Part shown: positions 5,302 to 14,578 of the stretch, one piece after another
Layout: each line of letters begins with the position of its first letter
Position numbering within the stretch: position 1 is the first letter of the stretch
IMG/VR virus record: IMGVR_UViG_3300037062_000005
Span: 1-41,744 of that record
Direction: 5' to 3' (one strand)
Source of the DNA: a virus
DNA length: 41,744 bases
Program-made: the position numbers and the translations under genes
The notes under the pieces: model-generated
The model's input: only the letters and a program-made list of their open reading frames with translations
The model's database searches: none
Told to the model about the DNA's origin: nothing

Positions 5302-6975
5302 ATGGAAGAACCTGTTCTAGATAAATCCGACCCACGCCACCCATTAAACATGATGGCTGCCGACCCAGCCGCCTGGATGATATATTCAAAGATGAAACTC
5401 CCAAATGGTCAAGAGTTCTCTTTCACCAATCACGAGTATCAGTTGGAATGGTATCAGACCCTTCATAAAAAGATATGCTATATGAAAGCCACAGGCGGTG
5501 GCGTATCAGAGTGCGAGATTTGGAAGTCAAACCATGGACTACGATACGGACGATACCCTCAAGGGGTTGCTTATTGGTTTCCAACAAATGATGATATGTT
5601 GGATTATTCTAAAACCCGATTCGGACCTATCTATAAGCTTAACTATGATGCCATAGGTAAGTACATGAAGTCAGGAGGTAAGGGTGCGACAGACTCGGCA
5701 GCAGTTAAAAGGATATGTAATAGCAACTTGTACCTTCGTGGAGCAAGACTCGCACCAATGGGAGAAGGCGACACGAAAATCAGTACTAAGACTTCCGGTA
5801 TCCACGTTGATAGAAATGTACTTGATGAGGTCGACCAATTCGACCCCGATTCTTTGTCTAAAATTGAAGGACGACTTGGACATTCAGAAATTGCTGAAAC
5901 GGTATACATTGCTAATCCATCGGATGAAGATTACGGGATTGACCTAATCTGGCAACAATGCGACCAACGCCACTGGTTCCGTAAGTGCTGTAATAAGTGG
6001 CAATGTGCAGAACTTGACTTCCCAGACATTCCAATCAAATATAAGGATGGAAGGGGTTATATAGCCTGTAAGGTCTGTGGTGGAAGGTTGCCAATTTGGA
6101 ATGGTGAAGGCACGGCAGAATGGCGACCAATGAAAGAAGGCGCAAGAATCACCGGCTGGCGGTGGTCTCATCTGACTAGTATATTTCACGACCCTGCTGA
6201 TATACTAGATAAATTCAATAATCCTCCTCAGGGCAACTTGGCGGATGTCTATAGGTTGGATTTAGGGCTGCCATACTCCAGCAAGGAGGATAAACTTAGA
6301 CGAGAGGATGTCTTAGCGTGTTGTGGTCTTGATTCACAGGCTGATAGTGCGTTAGGACCATGCGCCATGGGCGTAGATAATGATATGCGTAAGCATGTTG
6401 TTATCGGTATTAGAACGGGTCAAGATAGATTCGAAGTATTAAAAGTGGCAGTTTGTAAAGACTTCGAAGAAGTACACGACCTTGCTAGAAAATTCAATGT
6501 TCGTTCTACTGTGTGCGACCGAAAACCTAATATCGACGCAGCTATGCAGTTCCAGAAGAACGAAGGACCTATAGGTAACCGAACGTGGCTATGCGAATAC
6601 TCTGATACTTTATTGGCGGAGACTCAATGGAATGATAATACCCAGATTGTTCGTGTTCATCGTACTGGTTGTTTTGATGGGAGCCATCGTATCATTACTA
6701 GAGGTGCTGTTCGTCTTCCTCGTCAGTCTCCTCAACTAGAGGAGTTTGCCCGTCAGTGTTGTAACGTAGCACGCTTTAAAGAAAAGGATAAAAAGTCCGG
6801 TATAGACGTATTTCGATATAGAACAACTGGTGGAGATAAGGCTGACCATTTTAGAAACGCATTTAATTACTTTACATTGGCCGCAGGAAATAATAGGATA
6901 TGTGTGGTCAACGAAAGATTTAGAGGTTCTTCAGAACCGAAGTATGTTGTTAACGACATGGGAAGATATATATAA
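5302..6975 (+). CDS. terL: Terminase large subunit, GpA-like (557 aa)
   Basis: Packaging motor ATPase and nuclease. A Walker A-like KATGGGVSE lies at residues 62-70, Walker B VLDEVD at 173-178, and a zinc-binding insertion with Cys/His at about 220-259 (CNKWQC, CKVC), as in the GpA superfamily. The C-terminal RNase H-like nuclease begins with GVDND (357-361), with a further Asp at 406 (VCDRKPN). Length fits the family. The ATG at 5302 has no Shine-Dalgarno sequence and the predicted transcript begins 1-2 bases upstream, so translation may be leaderless; an alternative ATG lies at 5350. It is followed by an antisense HNH gene and then the portal gene. Confidence 0.9.
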   Translation: MEEPVLDKSDPRHPLNMMAADPAAWMIYSKMKLPNGQEFSFTNHEYQLEWYQTLHKKICYMKATGGGVSECEIWKSNHGLRYGRYPQGVAYWFPTNDDMLDYSKTRFGPIYKLNYDAIGKYMKSGGKGATDSAAVKRICNSNLYLRGARLAPMGEGDTKISTKTSGIHVDRNVLDEVDQFDPDSLSKIEGRLGHSEIAETVYIANPSDEDYGIDLIWQQCDQRHWFRKCCNKWQCAELDFPDIPIKYKDGRGYIACKVCGGRLPIWNGEGTAEWRPMKEGARITGWRWSHLTSIFHDPADILDKFNNPPQGNLADVYRLDLGLPYSSKEDKLRREDVLACCGLDSQADSALGPCAMGVDNDMRKHVVIGIRTGQDRFEVLKVAVCKDFEEVHDLARKFNVRSTVCDRKPNIDAAMQFQKNEGPIGNRTWLCEYSDTLLAETQWNDNTQIVRVHRTGCFDGSHRIITRGAVRLPRQSPQLEEFARQCCNVARFKEKDKKSGIDVFRYRTTGGDKADHFRNAFNYFTLAAGNNRICVVNERFRGSSEPKYVVNDMGRYI

Positions 6976-6979
6976 TATG

Positions 6980-7396
6980 TTATTTACCAATACAATGAAG
7001 AATCTTGTGGCACTTATAACACACCGGAATCACATCAAGTTGATGTTCTTTGTTGTAACCTTTATGATGATGGTAATGTTTGGCTTGATTTTGGCAGTTA
7101 GAACATTTCATGGTGGAAATTTTAGGCAACTTGCCATTTCTGACGGCAACACTAACAACTATTTGTGCGTTTATTTTTTCTCTATGGTTGCGTTTATATT
7201 CCAACCTCCACTGTTTGAATTTTTCCGTACATTGATATATCTTGATATATTTCTTTTGGTATTTTTTATATTCAGAATTTTGATGATACTCTTTGCGACA
7301 CAGATTACAAGTGGAATCAAAACCGTCCTTTGTCGCACGGTTTTTGTAAAAATCAGAAACCGGCTTAATTTTCTTACAAGTACAACACTTTTTCAT
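6980..7396 (-). CDS. Free-standing HNH homing endonuclease, antisense insertion (138 aa)
   Basis: The N-terminus has two Cys pairs (CCTCKK, CNLCRK), and the C-terminal half an HNH core: CSNCQ, YHHHKGYNKEHQLDVIPVC, then CHKILH. This is the pattern of phage HNH homing endonucleases with an N-terminal zinc finger. It lies on the opposite strand to the late operon, filling the gap between terL and portal almost exactly (5 bases from the terL stop, 35 from the portal start), and is more AT-rich than they are. This suggests a selfish insertion. Confidence 0.85.
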   Translation of the reverse strand: MKKCCTCKKIKPVSDFYKNRATKDGFDSTCNLCRKEYHQNSEYKKYQKKYIKIYQCTEKFKQWRLEYKRNHREKINAQIVVSVAVRNGKLPKISTMKCSNCQNQAKHYHHHKGYNKEHQLDVIPVCYKCHKILHCIGK

Positions 7397-7430
7397 TTGT
7401 TAAATTATACACCTAACGAGGGTTTTGTCA

Positions 7431-9065
7431 ATGGATGATAATGCTGTTAAAATTATTCAAATGGCAGAAGTTGAAAAAGACAAAGCAAGTAATTTTATGC
7501 AACTGTACCAGCAGTTTGCTGATTTGGGATACCCTGTTGAAAACCAGATTACCACCAAACGAACTCCTGGTGAAGATAAGTCTCTTGATATACGTGACCC
7601 CACCGCAGTATTCGCTTTAGACAAAGCCACGTCAAACTTTATTGGTGCTTGGATTCCTAGAGAGCGATTCTTTTTTGGTATAAAGCCACAAGATAAAGAG
7701 CGTGGTTCTACACCAAACGCAAAGATGTGGTGCGCTAAAGCAGTAGAGCAAGCTCACGATTATCTATTTGCTAGTAATTACATGATGCAAAAACACAACA
7801 CTATCAAATCTTGCATTGGATTCGGCACAGGCAACTCATATTGCGAATGGTCAGATAAGAAACAGAAACTAATGTTCCGTGATTGGCATGTATCTCAATA
7901 TACATTTAAGCAAGATGAAGAGGGTATTGTGGATACAATGATTTTAAGATACGACCGTACCGCACGCCAGTTATGCGATAAATTCGATGAACCAGGTAAT
8001 GAAGCTATAAAGGCAGCCGAAAAACTCGAAAACGAAAGTAAGTTATTCTCCATAATCCATATAGTCCGGCCACGTATACGTAAGACATATAAACTTATAA
8101 ACAAAATGAATATGCCATGGGAAAGCGTATATGTCAACGTCAAAGAAAAGAAAGTAATGCAGACGGGAGGCTATGAGGAATTTCCATTCTCCGTGCCAAG
8201 ATGGGAGCAATCTTCCTGCGAAAAGTGGGGTCGTGGTCGTGGTATAGCAATGCTTTCATTTATTAAAGAACTCCAACAGATGCGTAAAGATTATATGGAA
8301 GCATGTAATCGCTGGAATCATTCTCCATATGAAGTTATTAAAAATAACATCGAAGGAGAAGTAAATCTAAAACCTGATGGCAGAACTGATGTTTATGAAC
8401 GTGATTCGGTTAGACCTGTAAGTCCTCAGTTAAATGGAAATATTCCAATCACAGTAGAAGCCCTTGAAGAGCAACGCAAGATAATCAAAGAAGGTTTCTA
8501 CATGGATGTCTTTAACCAGTTTGGAGAACTTAAAGGCGACCGTAGAACCACAGTAGAAATTGAGTTGCGATATAAAGAAAGTATGCGTCAACTTATATCT
8601 CCTGTATCACGTATTGAAAATGAAGGATTTACCCCCGAACTTACTAGAGTAATAAATATACTCATACGTAAAGGTAAAATTAGCCCTCCTCCCCCAGAAC
8701 TTCGTGGCCAAAACTACGGAATTGAGTATATGGGCGAACTAGCAATGGCTATGCGCGACCTTCAGTCACGAGGCTTCGAGAGAGGCATGACGATGGTTAC
8801 GAATATGGCAGCAGTATTCCCAGAAGTTAGAGATGAAATCAATTTAGGGCGTGCTATGCCTGATATTCTCGTAAACTATGGTATGAAGTCAGAACACCTT
8901 AATACCGAAGACGAAAAGGCAGAACTTAAACAGAAACGTGCCGAAGAAGAGGCGCAGATGAAAAAGGCTGCTGCCACACAAGTTGCTAGTGACGCTTACC
9001 ATAAAACCAAAGATAAACCCGAAACCGGTAGCCCAGCAGGACAACTGATGGGTGCTACTTCTTAG
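7431..9065 (+). CDS. Portal (head-tail connector) protein, podovirus type (544 aa)
   Basis: The dodecameric portal ring at the capsid vertex. The length, the N-terminal pattern RDPTAVFALDKATSNFIGAW followed by PRERFFFGIKP, and the C-terminal Glu/Lys/Ala-rich helical tail match the podovirus head-tail connector family (PF12236-like). The ATG at 7431 follows GAGGG by about 10 bases; a TTG two codons upstream is less likely. It is followed by small head-assembly genes, as expected. Confidence 0.9.
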   Translation: MDDNAVKIIQMAEVEKDKASNFMQLYQQFADLGYPVENQITTKRTPGEDKSLDIRDPTAVFALDKATSNFIGAWIPRERFFFGIKPQDKERGSTPNAKMWCAKAVEQAHDYLFASNYMMQKHNTIKSCIGFGTGNSYCEWSDKKQKLMFRDWHVSQYTFKQDEEGIVDTMILRYDRTARQLCDKFDEPGNEAIKAAEKLENESKLFSIIHIVRPRIRKTYKLINKMNMPWESVYVNVKEKKVMQTGGYEEFPFSVPRWEQSSCEKWGRGRGIAMLSFIKELQQMRKDYMEACNRWNHSPYEVIKNNIEGEVNLKPDGRTDVYERDSVRPVSPQLNGNIPITVEALEEQRKIIKEGFYMDVFNQFGELKGDRRTTVEIELRYKESMRQLISPVSRIENEGFTPELTRVINILIRKGKISPPPPELRGQNYGIEYMGELAMAMRDLQSRGFERGMTMVTNMAAVFPEVRDEINLGRAMPDILVNYGMKSEHLNTEDEKAELKQKRAEEEAQMKKAAATQVASDAYHKTKDKPETGSPAGQLMGATS

Positions 9066-9077
9066 AAAGGGAATAAA

Positions 9078-9248
9078 ATGTCAGATTCAAATACTAATAG
9101 TTACGATGAAGGTGTCAAAGATAGGGAGTCAGTAGAAAAACAACGTGACCGTTCTACTAGACAAAAGAAGCGTGGCGCTCTATCGAAACTGGCTATGATA
9201 ACACTTGGAAAACGCTACACAAGCGCAATGGATGTTATAGATAAATGA
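9078..9248 (+). CDS. Small basic head-region protein (56 aa)
   Basis: ATG after AAAGGGAATAAA. The product is highly charged, with a Lys/Arg-rich centre (QRDRSTRQKKRGALSKLAM), and ends by overlapping the next start (ATGA). No family recognised. The position between portal and scaffold genes suggests a role in head assembly or DNA packaging. Confidence 0.65.
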   Translation: MSDSNTNSYDEGVKDRESVEKQRDRSTRQKKRGALSKLAMITLGKRYTSAMDVIDK

Positions 9249-9514
9249 GCGAACCTGAACCTCAAATAATCCAAGATTATCAGAACTGTTTTACCTCTGA
9301 TTCAGGTAAAAAGGTACTAGATGACCTTCGACGTGTATTCAAATTCGATATGTCGGTTGTCCCGATTGGAGAAGATGCTCATATAGACGTCAATAGGCTC
9401 ATTAGAAACGAAGGTCAGAGGTCGGTGCTTATTCATATATTATCTCAAATGAGCAAAAAGATTGTAACCGCAGAACCAAAAGTCGAAACGAAAGTCGAAA
9501 ACTATATCGAATAG
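9245..9514 (+). CDS. Bbp19-like head-region protein (89 aa)
   Basis: The core (DYQNCFTSDSGKKVLDDLRR, then RNEGQRSVLIHILSQM) matches the small family typified by Bordetella phage BPP-1 Bbp19, which lies between portal and scaffold genes in many podoviruses. The function is unknown; DNA packaging or head completion are usual guesses. Translationally coupled to the upstream gene. Confidence 0.7.
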   Translation: MSEPEPQIIQDYQNCFTSDSGKKVLDDLRRVFKFDMSVVPIGEDAHIDVNRLIRNEGQRSVLIHILSQMSKKIVTAEPKVETKVENYIE

Positions 9515-9526
9515 GAGTGAATGACA

Positions 9527-10513
9527 ATGCCAGAATCTATAACCGCCCCGCCAGCTGCACCAGCCGCGACTGAGCCGCCAAACGCCGCTGCGCCCCCGCA
9601 ATCGGACTCGCAAACGCAAACTTTCAATGTAGGCGATTATATCGCTTCTGACGGAAAGTTTACCGACAGATTCAAAGAGATTATTCCTGAAGACTTGCGG
9701 GGCAATAAAGTTTACGACATTTTCTCGGATGTACAGGGACTCACAAAGTATGTTGGCAATGCTGCCTCTGAACTTGGAAAGTATCGTGCTGGTAAGGGTG
9801 TGATGCCGATAACAGATAAATCTTCACAGCAGGAGATTGATGCGTGGCATATAGCACATGGTGTTCCTAAAGATTCAACAGGGTACACATGGAAAGCACC
9901 TGAAGAAATTTCAATAGAAGATTTGAGCCCTGAGTTTACAAAAGCTACATTTGACGAGTTTCACAAAAATCATTTTACGCCTAAACAGGTTGAATCAACG
10001 ATGAATATGTACGCTCAACATATTCAGTCTATTGAAAAAGCGGTAGATGAGGAAATGAGTAAGCGCGTCTCAGATGCTGAAAATAGGATGCGTGGAGAAT
10101 ATGGTGACCAGTTTGATGCAAAGGTAAATCTTGCCAAAGAATTTATCACAAACGTATCTGGTCATTGGGATAAAGCGAAATACGAACATCTTTTTGGCAA
10201 AGAGGCAAAGCTAGAAGATGGTACTACTGCTAGAATTGGTGGTATAAACGACCCTGAGTACGCTGATATGAGGGTGTTGCTCATAGACTTGTTCGCTAAC
10301 ATACAAGAGAAGTATGGTATAGAGGATAGCGCGTTAACACCTGAATCAACAGGTCAACCTCATAAGAGCTTAGAACAACAGGTAGCTGATGCTGATAAAG
10401 AAATATATGAGAATGTCAAATTGAGAGAATCTCTTGACCACAGGGATAGAGAAAAATATGAAGAATTGATTAAGAAAAGAGATTTACTTTACAAGAAGTT
10501 ATACCCAGTGTAA
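9527..10513 (+). CDS. Capsid scaffolding protein (328 aa)
   Basis: The N-terminus is Pro/Ala-rich and disordered (residues 1-35), followed by an acidic, helical body (many Glu, Lys and Gln) and a C-terminal coiled coil ending KLYPV. This composition and the position just before the major capsid gene fit a podovirus scaffolding/capsid assembly protein. I prefer the ATG at 9527 (9 bases from GGAG) to that at 9521 (3 bases). Assignment is by position and composition, not by a catalytic motif. Confidence 0.75.
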   Translation: MPESITAPPAAPAATEPPNAAAPPQSDSQTQTFNVGDYIASDGKFTDRFKEIIPEDLRGNKVYDIFSDVQGLTKYVGNAASELGKYRAGKGVMPITDKSSQQEIDAWHIAHGVPKDSTGYTWKAPEEISIEDLSPEFTKATFDEFHKNHFTPKQVESTMNMYAQHIQSIEKAVDEEMSKRVSDAENRMRGEYGDQFDAKVNLAKEFITNVSGHWDKAKYEHLFGKEAKLEDGTTARIGGINDPEYADMRVLLIDLFANIQEKYGIEDSALTPESTGQPHKSLEQQVADADKEIYENVKLRESLDHRDREKYEELIKKRDLLYKKLYPV

Positions 10514-10665
10514 TATGTAGTTAGCTGTTAACTCTCACGAGACCAGCGGCAGGCGTGCCAAATCGCAAACGTCTAGCAGACGTAAAATGCAGCAGGAACG
10601 CCAAAAGCTAAATCCTACGAAATGGTTAGTCGAACTTGACGAATTGTTTTTTAAGGAGAACGCTG
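10514..10665 (+). other. Intergenic leader of the major capsid gene
   Basis: About 150 bases with a small perfect hairpin ACGTCT-AGC-AGACGT (about 10569-10583) and the strong AAGGAG site of the capsid gene. A frame from the ATG at 10587 would encode a basic 43-aa peptide running into the capsid gene, but it has no ribosome site. The leader may control the high expression needed for capsid protein. Confidence 0.4.
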
Positions 10666-11619
10666 ATGGCCTTACCGATAAGTATAGACACAGCCTTCAA
10701 ACGTACATACTCAAACGTATTTGAGTATCTGTACCAGCAGACCCAATCTGAACTTTCTTCTTGTGTTCGTAATGAATTTCAGGAAGGCGAAATGAAGTTG
10801 TGGGATTTTGTTGGTCCAACCTCAGTCGTTTGGGATTTGCCCAGAAATTCAGATACACCTAATATCCCAACTCCCTATACTCGCAGGAAAAATGTTCTGC
10901 ATAGAGCTAACTGGGGAGAGTATATTGATACGTGGGATAAGATTAAGATGTTGAAAGACCCAACATCTGACACAATCAAAATGGCAGTAGCTTCGCTTAA
11001 TAGAGCTAAAGATGAAAAGATTCTTGAGGCTATGGCTGCAACTGTTTACACAGGTAAAGATGGTGATGTTGCAGTAAATAGTTATGATGTTGGCGAAAGC
11101 CGATTGATTGACGCTGCCGGAACAATAGTTGCTGCAGGAAGCGATTTCTCAACTGCTACAGAGACAGGTCTTACATTAAAGACAATCGGTATGTGTGGAG
11201 GATTGATGGATGATGCTTCTGTTCCGATGAACGATAGGTATATTGTAGCCAATTCTGACCAGAAGTGGTTCTTACTTGGTGTTACAAAGGTCGGAAGTTA
11301 TGACTATAACACTGTTAAGGCTCTTGCTGCTGGAGAAATAGATACGTTCATGGGGTTCAAGTTTAAATGGTTGCCGACCGATAGATTCCATGTTTCGACA
11401 GCAGATACAACTGGTACGATTATAGATTGTTTTGCTTTCCAGAAACAGGCAGTTTTGCTTGGTTCGGCAAAGGATATTACCACCACAGTTGATGTTATCC
11501 CTACAAAAACTAATAGCGTTTTAGCTCAGGCTGAGATGTTTATTGGTGCGGTCAGATTGCAGGGTCCAGGCGTGGTAAGATTCCAGGTGGATGCTCATCC
11601 GACTCTTGTTTACACCTAA
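10666..11619 (+). CDS. Major capsid protein, HK97-fold (317 aa)
   Basis: Main shell protein of the head. The sequence (FKRTYSNVFEYLYQQTQSEL, then NEFQEGEMKLWDFVGPT and IKMLKDPTSDTIKMAVASLNRAKDEKI) matches a widespread family of phage capsid proteins (PF19821-like), and the C-terminal VRLQGPGVVRFQVD strand is typical. The ATG at 10666 follows AAGGAG by 7 bases; a TTG at 10636 would read through the ribosome binding site. Position and size agree with this call. Confidence 0.85.
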   Translation: MALPISIDTAFKRTYSNVFEYLYQQTQSELSSCVRNEFQEGEMKLWDFVGPTSVVWDLPRNSDTPNIPTPYTRRKNVLHRANWGEYIDTWDKIKMLKDPTSDTIKMAVASLNRAKDEKILEAMAATVYTGKDGDVAVNSYDVGESRLIDAAGTIVAAGSDFSTATETGLTLKTIGMCGGLMDDASVPMNDRYIVANSDQKWFLLGVTKVGSYDYNTVKALAAGEIDTFMGFKFKWLPTDRFHVSTADTTGTIIDCFAFQKQAVLLGSAKDITTTVDVIPTKTNSVLAQAEMFIGAVRLQGPGVVRFQVDAHPTLVYT

Positions 11620-11649
11620 ACTTGAAATCCTTTATTAAGGAGATTTAAT

Positions 11650-12480
11650 ATGCCTACAGAAATTACTCCATCTGGTCTGAGTTTAAGTTTAGACCAAGAG
11701 TTTGGCGGACGACCGATAGATGGTTATTATAACCAATCTAATCCTTCTACTGCCGGTAAACTTTACCACTATGGTAAACGTATGATGTCCTTTGATGGAA
11801 AGGTGTACAAATACGGCCATACAAAAGGAGCGTGCTATGGTGGTTTTGGTGCGTTCAATGTTTTTCCAGTAAGTAAGCATCTAACATATGCTGTACTTCC
11901 AATAGCTATAAAAGCTGGAGATTTATTCACAACTTTGACATATCCAAGTTCAGCTGGATACGCAAGTACAGGATTTGCAAAGGATGAACTTGTAGGTGGT
12001 TATATTGTTGTTGGTCATACATCATTGCAACTCGCAGAAACACATTTTATAGCTGGAAATGATGCTATTTCAGCAACAACTTCCACCGTCAAGATTAAAG
12101 TCGCAGATAAGTTTGGTTCGGCTCATACAGTTTCAGATGGTGCAGAAGCTTACCCGAATCCTTATGGGTATTTAATTTCTGGTCCAAGTGTAGGATATAG
12201 TTATCAGTCTGTAATGGGCGTTCCTATTATGTCCATGACAAGTGGTTATGATGGTTGGTTCCAGACATGGGGTCCATGTTGGCTTAATCCAGGTAGTGCA
12301 GATACCACAATGGGTGAAGGTGCAAGTAACCGAGAAGTATTCTTTGTTGCAGATGGTTCAGTAAACTCTGGACTTACTATAGCAATAGAAAGTGGTTATC
12401 AACATGCTGGCTTCCAGATTGATACTACATCATCTGGTGTAACATCAATGCCTCTGGTAATGTTGCAGATTTCCATATAA
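11650..12480 (+). CDS. Head decoration or minor capsid-like protein (276 aa)
   Basis: Beta-rich, Gly/Ser/Thr/Tyr-rich protein without charged helices, starting after AAGGAG directly downstream of the major capsid gene. Such a composition and position are common for head decoration or fibre proteins that coat the capsid. No conserved motif is recognised, so the assignment rests on context. Confidence 0.5.
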   Translation: MPTEITPSGLSLSLDQEFGGRPIDGYYNQSNPSTAGKLYHYGKRMMSFDGKVYKYGHTKGACYGGFGAFNVFPVSKHLTYAVLPIAIKAGDLFTTLTYPSSAGYASTGFAKDELVGGYIVVGHTSLQLAETHFIAGNDAISATTSTVKIKVADKFGSAHTVSDGAEAYPNPYGYLISGPSVGYSYQSVMGVPIMSMTSGYDGWFQTWGPCWLNPGSADTTMGEGASNREVFFVADGSVNSGLTIAIESGYQHAGFQIDTTSSGVTSMPLVMLQISI

Positions 12481-12482
12481 CT

Positions 12483-12668
12483 ATGAGAAATGAGTTAGTA
12501 CCAGATAACGTAAGTCAGTCGGATTTACGTGATGAAGTAAATCGACGCTCTTCCAAGGCTGGCTATACAACCAGCCTTGGGGAGTGTCCATATAGAACAA
12601 AGATTATGGCCGCGCCTCCAAATAAGCAGTATGAAGAAAATTATAGAAAAGCGTTTGGTCACGATTAG
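12483..12668 (+). CDS. Small hypothetical protein (61 aa)
   Basis: It begins two bases after the previous stop and carries charged, probably helical segments (SQSDLRDEVNRRSSK, then YEENYRKAFGHD). A hairpin follows its stop. No family recognised. Confidence 0.6.
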   Translation: MRNELVPDNVSQSDLRDEVNRRSSKAGYTTSLGECPYRTKIMAAPPNKQYEENYRKAFGHD

Positions 12669-12683
12669 TCATCTATCACTCCG

Positions 12684-12717
12684 GCTGGCAGGGAACTATC
12701 TCCTCCGCTCTGCCAGC
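12684..12717 (+). terminator. Hairpin/terminator after the capsid genes
   Basis: GCTGGCAG (12684-12691) pairs perfectly with CTGCCAGC (12710-12717), followed by TATATTTTA. The 18-base loop is long and the T-run is weak, so it may attenuate rather than stop transcription, lowering tail gene expression relative to capsid. Confidence 0.55.
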
Positions 12718-12736
12718 TATATTTTAAAGGTGAAAT

Positions 12737-13645
12737 ATGGCCTTTACTGCAAATGAATTGAAAGTTGTCAATCAGGCGTTAGGCCGGATTGGTGCTACAA
12801 ATATAAAAGACTCCGAAAACGGCTTAGCAACTTGCAATAACTACGCACAAGCCAACCTTCATTACACGCAGACCAGAGATGCCTTACTGCGTTCTTATGA
12901 ATGGAACTTCGCTTTAGCACAAGCAAAACTCGACTTGATAAGCACCTTGGTTCTAGACACTCAACCGCTACCCGATAACTGGGTAGTTGGAGATACTATA
13001 ACCGGAGTAAATTCAAACGTAACCGCAGAGATTCTTACTGTTACATCAGGCACAGAGTATGAAATTATCTATCTTTCAGGCGTGCTTACTGATGGCGAAA
13101 CAATTACAAACTCAACAGTATACCACGTATACTGGGAACAGATACCACTAACATGGGAAGGCGAGAATGTATGGTGGTATGATGATACATACGACCAAGT
13201 CAACTGCGGAGTTGGTTATCCTATAGTTACTTCTATAACACCAACATATAGATATGGATTCCAATACCAACTACCTGCTGACTTTGATAGATTGCAGCGA
13301 AGACATAGAAATTGGAGTAGATACGAAATACAAGGTAATCGTCTCTTAACTCACGACGATACAGTTAAAATAACATATGTCAAAAAAATAACAGACCCAG
13401 ACGATTTTGACCATTTGTTTACGGAAGTATTGATTCTTAAACTGGCTCTTAAACTGCTTACGCCGCTTGCTGGCACACAAACGACTACATTCCGGCAGGA
13501 ACTATCCCTCGAATTGAGAGACGCAATGGCGCGGGCTAGAACAGTTAGTTCAGCAGAAGATAATTGTACTGGTGAGTCATCATGGAATCTTGCAAGATAT
13601 GGAAGCGGTAAAATTTACCCATTGGATGCAACACATATTTATTGA
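12737..13645 (+). CDS. Tail tube / adaptor protein, T7 gp11-like (302 aa)
   Basis: The N-terminus AFTANELKVVNQALGRIGA and DALLRSYEWNFALAQAKL matches the pattern of podovirus tail tubular protein A (adaptor ring below the portal). The family is usually about 200 aa; the middle here (residues about 75-175) holds an extra beta domain around PDNWVVGDTITGVNSN. The C-terminal helices (LKLALKLLTPLAG) resume the family pattern. It starts just after the hairpin and precedes the small beta-rich and nozzle genes. Confidence 0.75.
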   Translation: MAFTANELKVVNQALGRIGATNIKDSENGLATCNNYAQANLHYTQTRDALLRSYEWNFALAQAKLDLISTLVLDTQPLPDNWVVGDTITGVNSNVTAEILTVTSGTEYEIIYLSGVLTDGETITNSTVYHVYWEQIPLTWEGENVWWYDDTYDQVNCGVGYPIVTSITPTYRYGFQYQLPADFDRLQRRHRNWSRYEIQGNRLLTHDDTVKITYVKKITDPDDFDHLFTEVLILKLALKLLTPLAGTQTTTFRQELSLELRDAMARARTVSSAEDNCTGESSWNLARYGSGKIYPLDATHIY

Positions 13646-13657
13646 AAGGAATAAGAC

Positions 13658-14053
13658 GTGGCAGACCTCAAGGAAAAAGCAGAAGCTTTATTATCTAGAA
13701 CAACAGGTGCTAGTTTTACTGCTGGTTCTAAAGTTACATTGTATACAGTTCCTGCTGGTAAAAGTTGCGTAGTGGTTAAGGTTGTTATCCACGATTCAAG
13801 TGCATCTCTTGCTGCTACTACAGCCATTTCGTTTGGTGGTAATGCTACAGACGCAAACGACTGGACTGGAGGAACAACTATAACTCTAGCAAAACATACA
13901 GCAGCTACAATGACATCTTTGATTAGGGCACAAGATTATACAGCGACAACTTTACAGCCATTCTATCTTACAGGGGCATTGTTTGGCTATAAAGTAACTA
14001 CTGGCGCAACTGGTGCTACAGCAACAATAGACGTATTTGGATATATATACTAA
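13658..14053 (+). CDS. Small beta-sandwich tail-region protein A (131 aa)
   Basis: GTG start 7 bases after AAAGGA. Thr/Ala/Gly-rich beta protein with VTLYTVPAGKSCVVVKVVI, a motif found in small phage head-tail accessory proteins. It is a paralogue of the protein at 14579-14989: both contain LYTVPxGK and end in xFGaromatic. A structural role near the tail is likely; host receptor contact is possible. Confidence 0.6.
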   Translation: MADLKEKAEALLSRTTGASFTAGSKVTLYTVPAGKSCVVVKVVIHDSSASLAATTAISFGGNATDANDWTGGTTITLAKHTAATMTSLIRAQDYTATTLQPFYLTGALFGYKVTTGATGATATIDVFGYIY

Positions 14054-14577
14054 TGAGCTACGAAGTTAAGTTCGGATATATCACCGGATTTAGCCTTGTA
14101 TTTACCGCTTATTTGCCTGCTGGGACAGCGCGCGGTGAAGTATATCAGCCATTACCTGAATTAGCAGAAGGTTACTATGGTGCATCTCCCGCGACAGACC
14201 TTGTGGCTGGCGATGAGATTATAGCTTATGTAGCGGAATACGTAACTTATGATGGCACACAGGTATATGTTCTTGGTAATGATTACATATACTGGGAAAA
14301 CGATATAGTAAACTACGAAGGCGTATTGATTAGTGCAGGTGACGAAACAGATTTGAAAGTTACTTATCTTGGTGCGGTTGTCGGTGCGCAAGAGTATGAA
14401 AAACCTGCTGATTGGTATAATATTCTTTTAGCTGATACATTAACTATTTCCACTTCAGTTGGAAGTATAGGTTCGTCATCTAATATAGATGAAAGCGGAA
14501 TAGATAATAATGGTCAGCCAAGATTAGTGAATGTTGGCGTGATAGGTTACGACGAAGATTTTGTAAAGGAATTATAA
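14053..14577 (+). CDS. Tail-region beta-rich protein (174 aa)
   Basis: Overlaps the previous stop by one base. Tyr- and acid-rich beta protein (EVKFGYITGFSLVFTAYLPA, then YWENDIVNYEG). The opening resembles phage proteins used to describe tail or appendage domains, but I cannot name a family. It is part of a run of three small genes between the adaptor and nozzle genes. Confidence 0.5.
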   Translation: MSYEVKFGYITGFSLVFTAYLPAGTARGEVYQPLPELAEGYYGASPATDLVAGDEIIAYVAEYVTYDGTQVYVLGNDYIYWENDIVNYEGVLISAGDETDLKVTYLGAVVGAQEYEKPADWYNILLADTLTISTSVGSIGSSSNIDESGIDNNGQPRLVNVGVIGYDEDFVKEL

Positions 14578-14578
14578 A

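Noticed and set aside
6830-7438. 202-codon plus-strand ORF over the terL end and HNH gene
   Set aside because: It is the antisense shadow of the HNH gene; hydrophobic composition results from the complement of Lys/Asn-rich codons.
10587-10724. 43-aa ORF overlapping the start of the capsid gene
   Set aside because: No ribosome site and a long overlap with the strongly initiated capsid gene; kept only as a remark in the leader entry.
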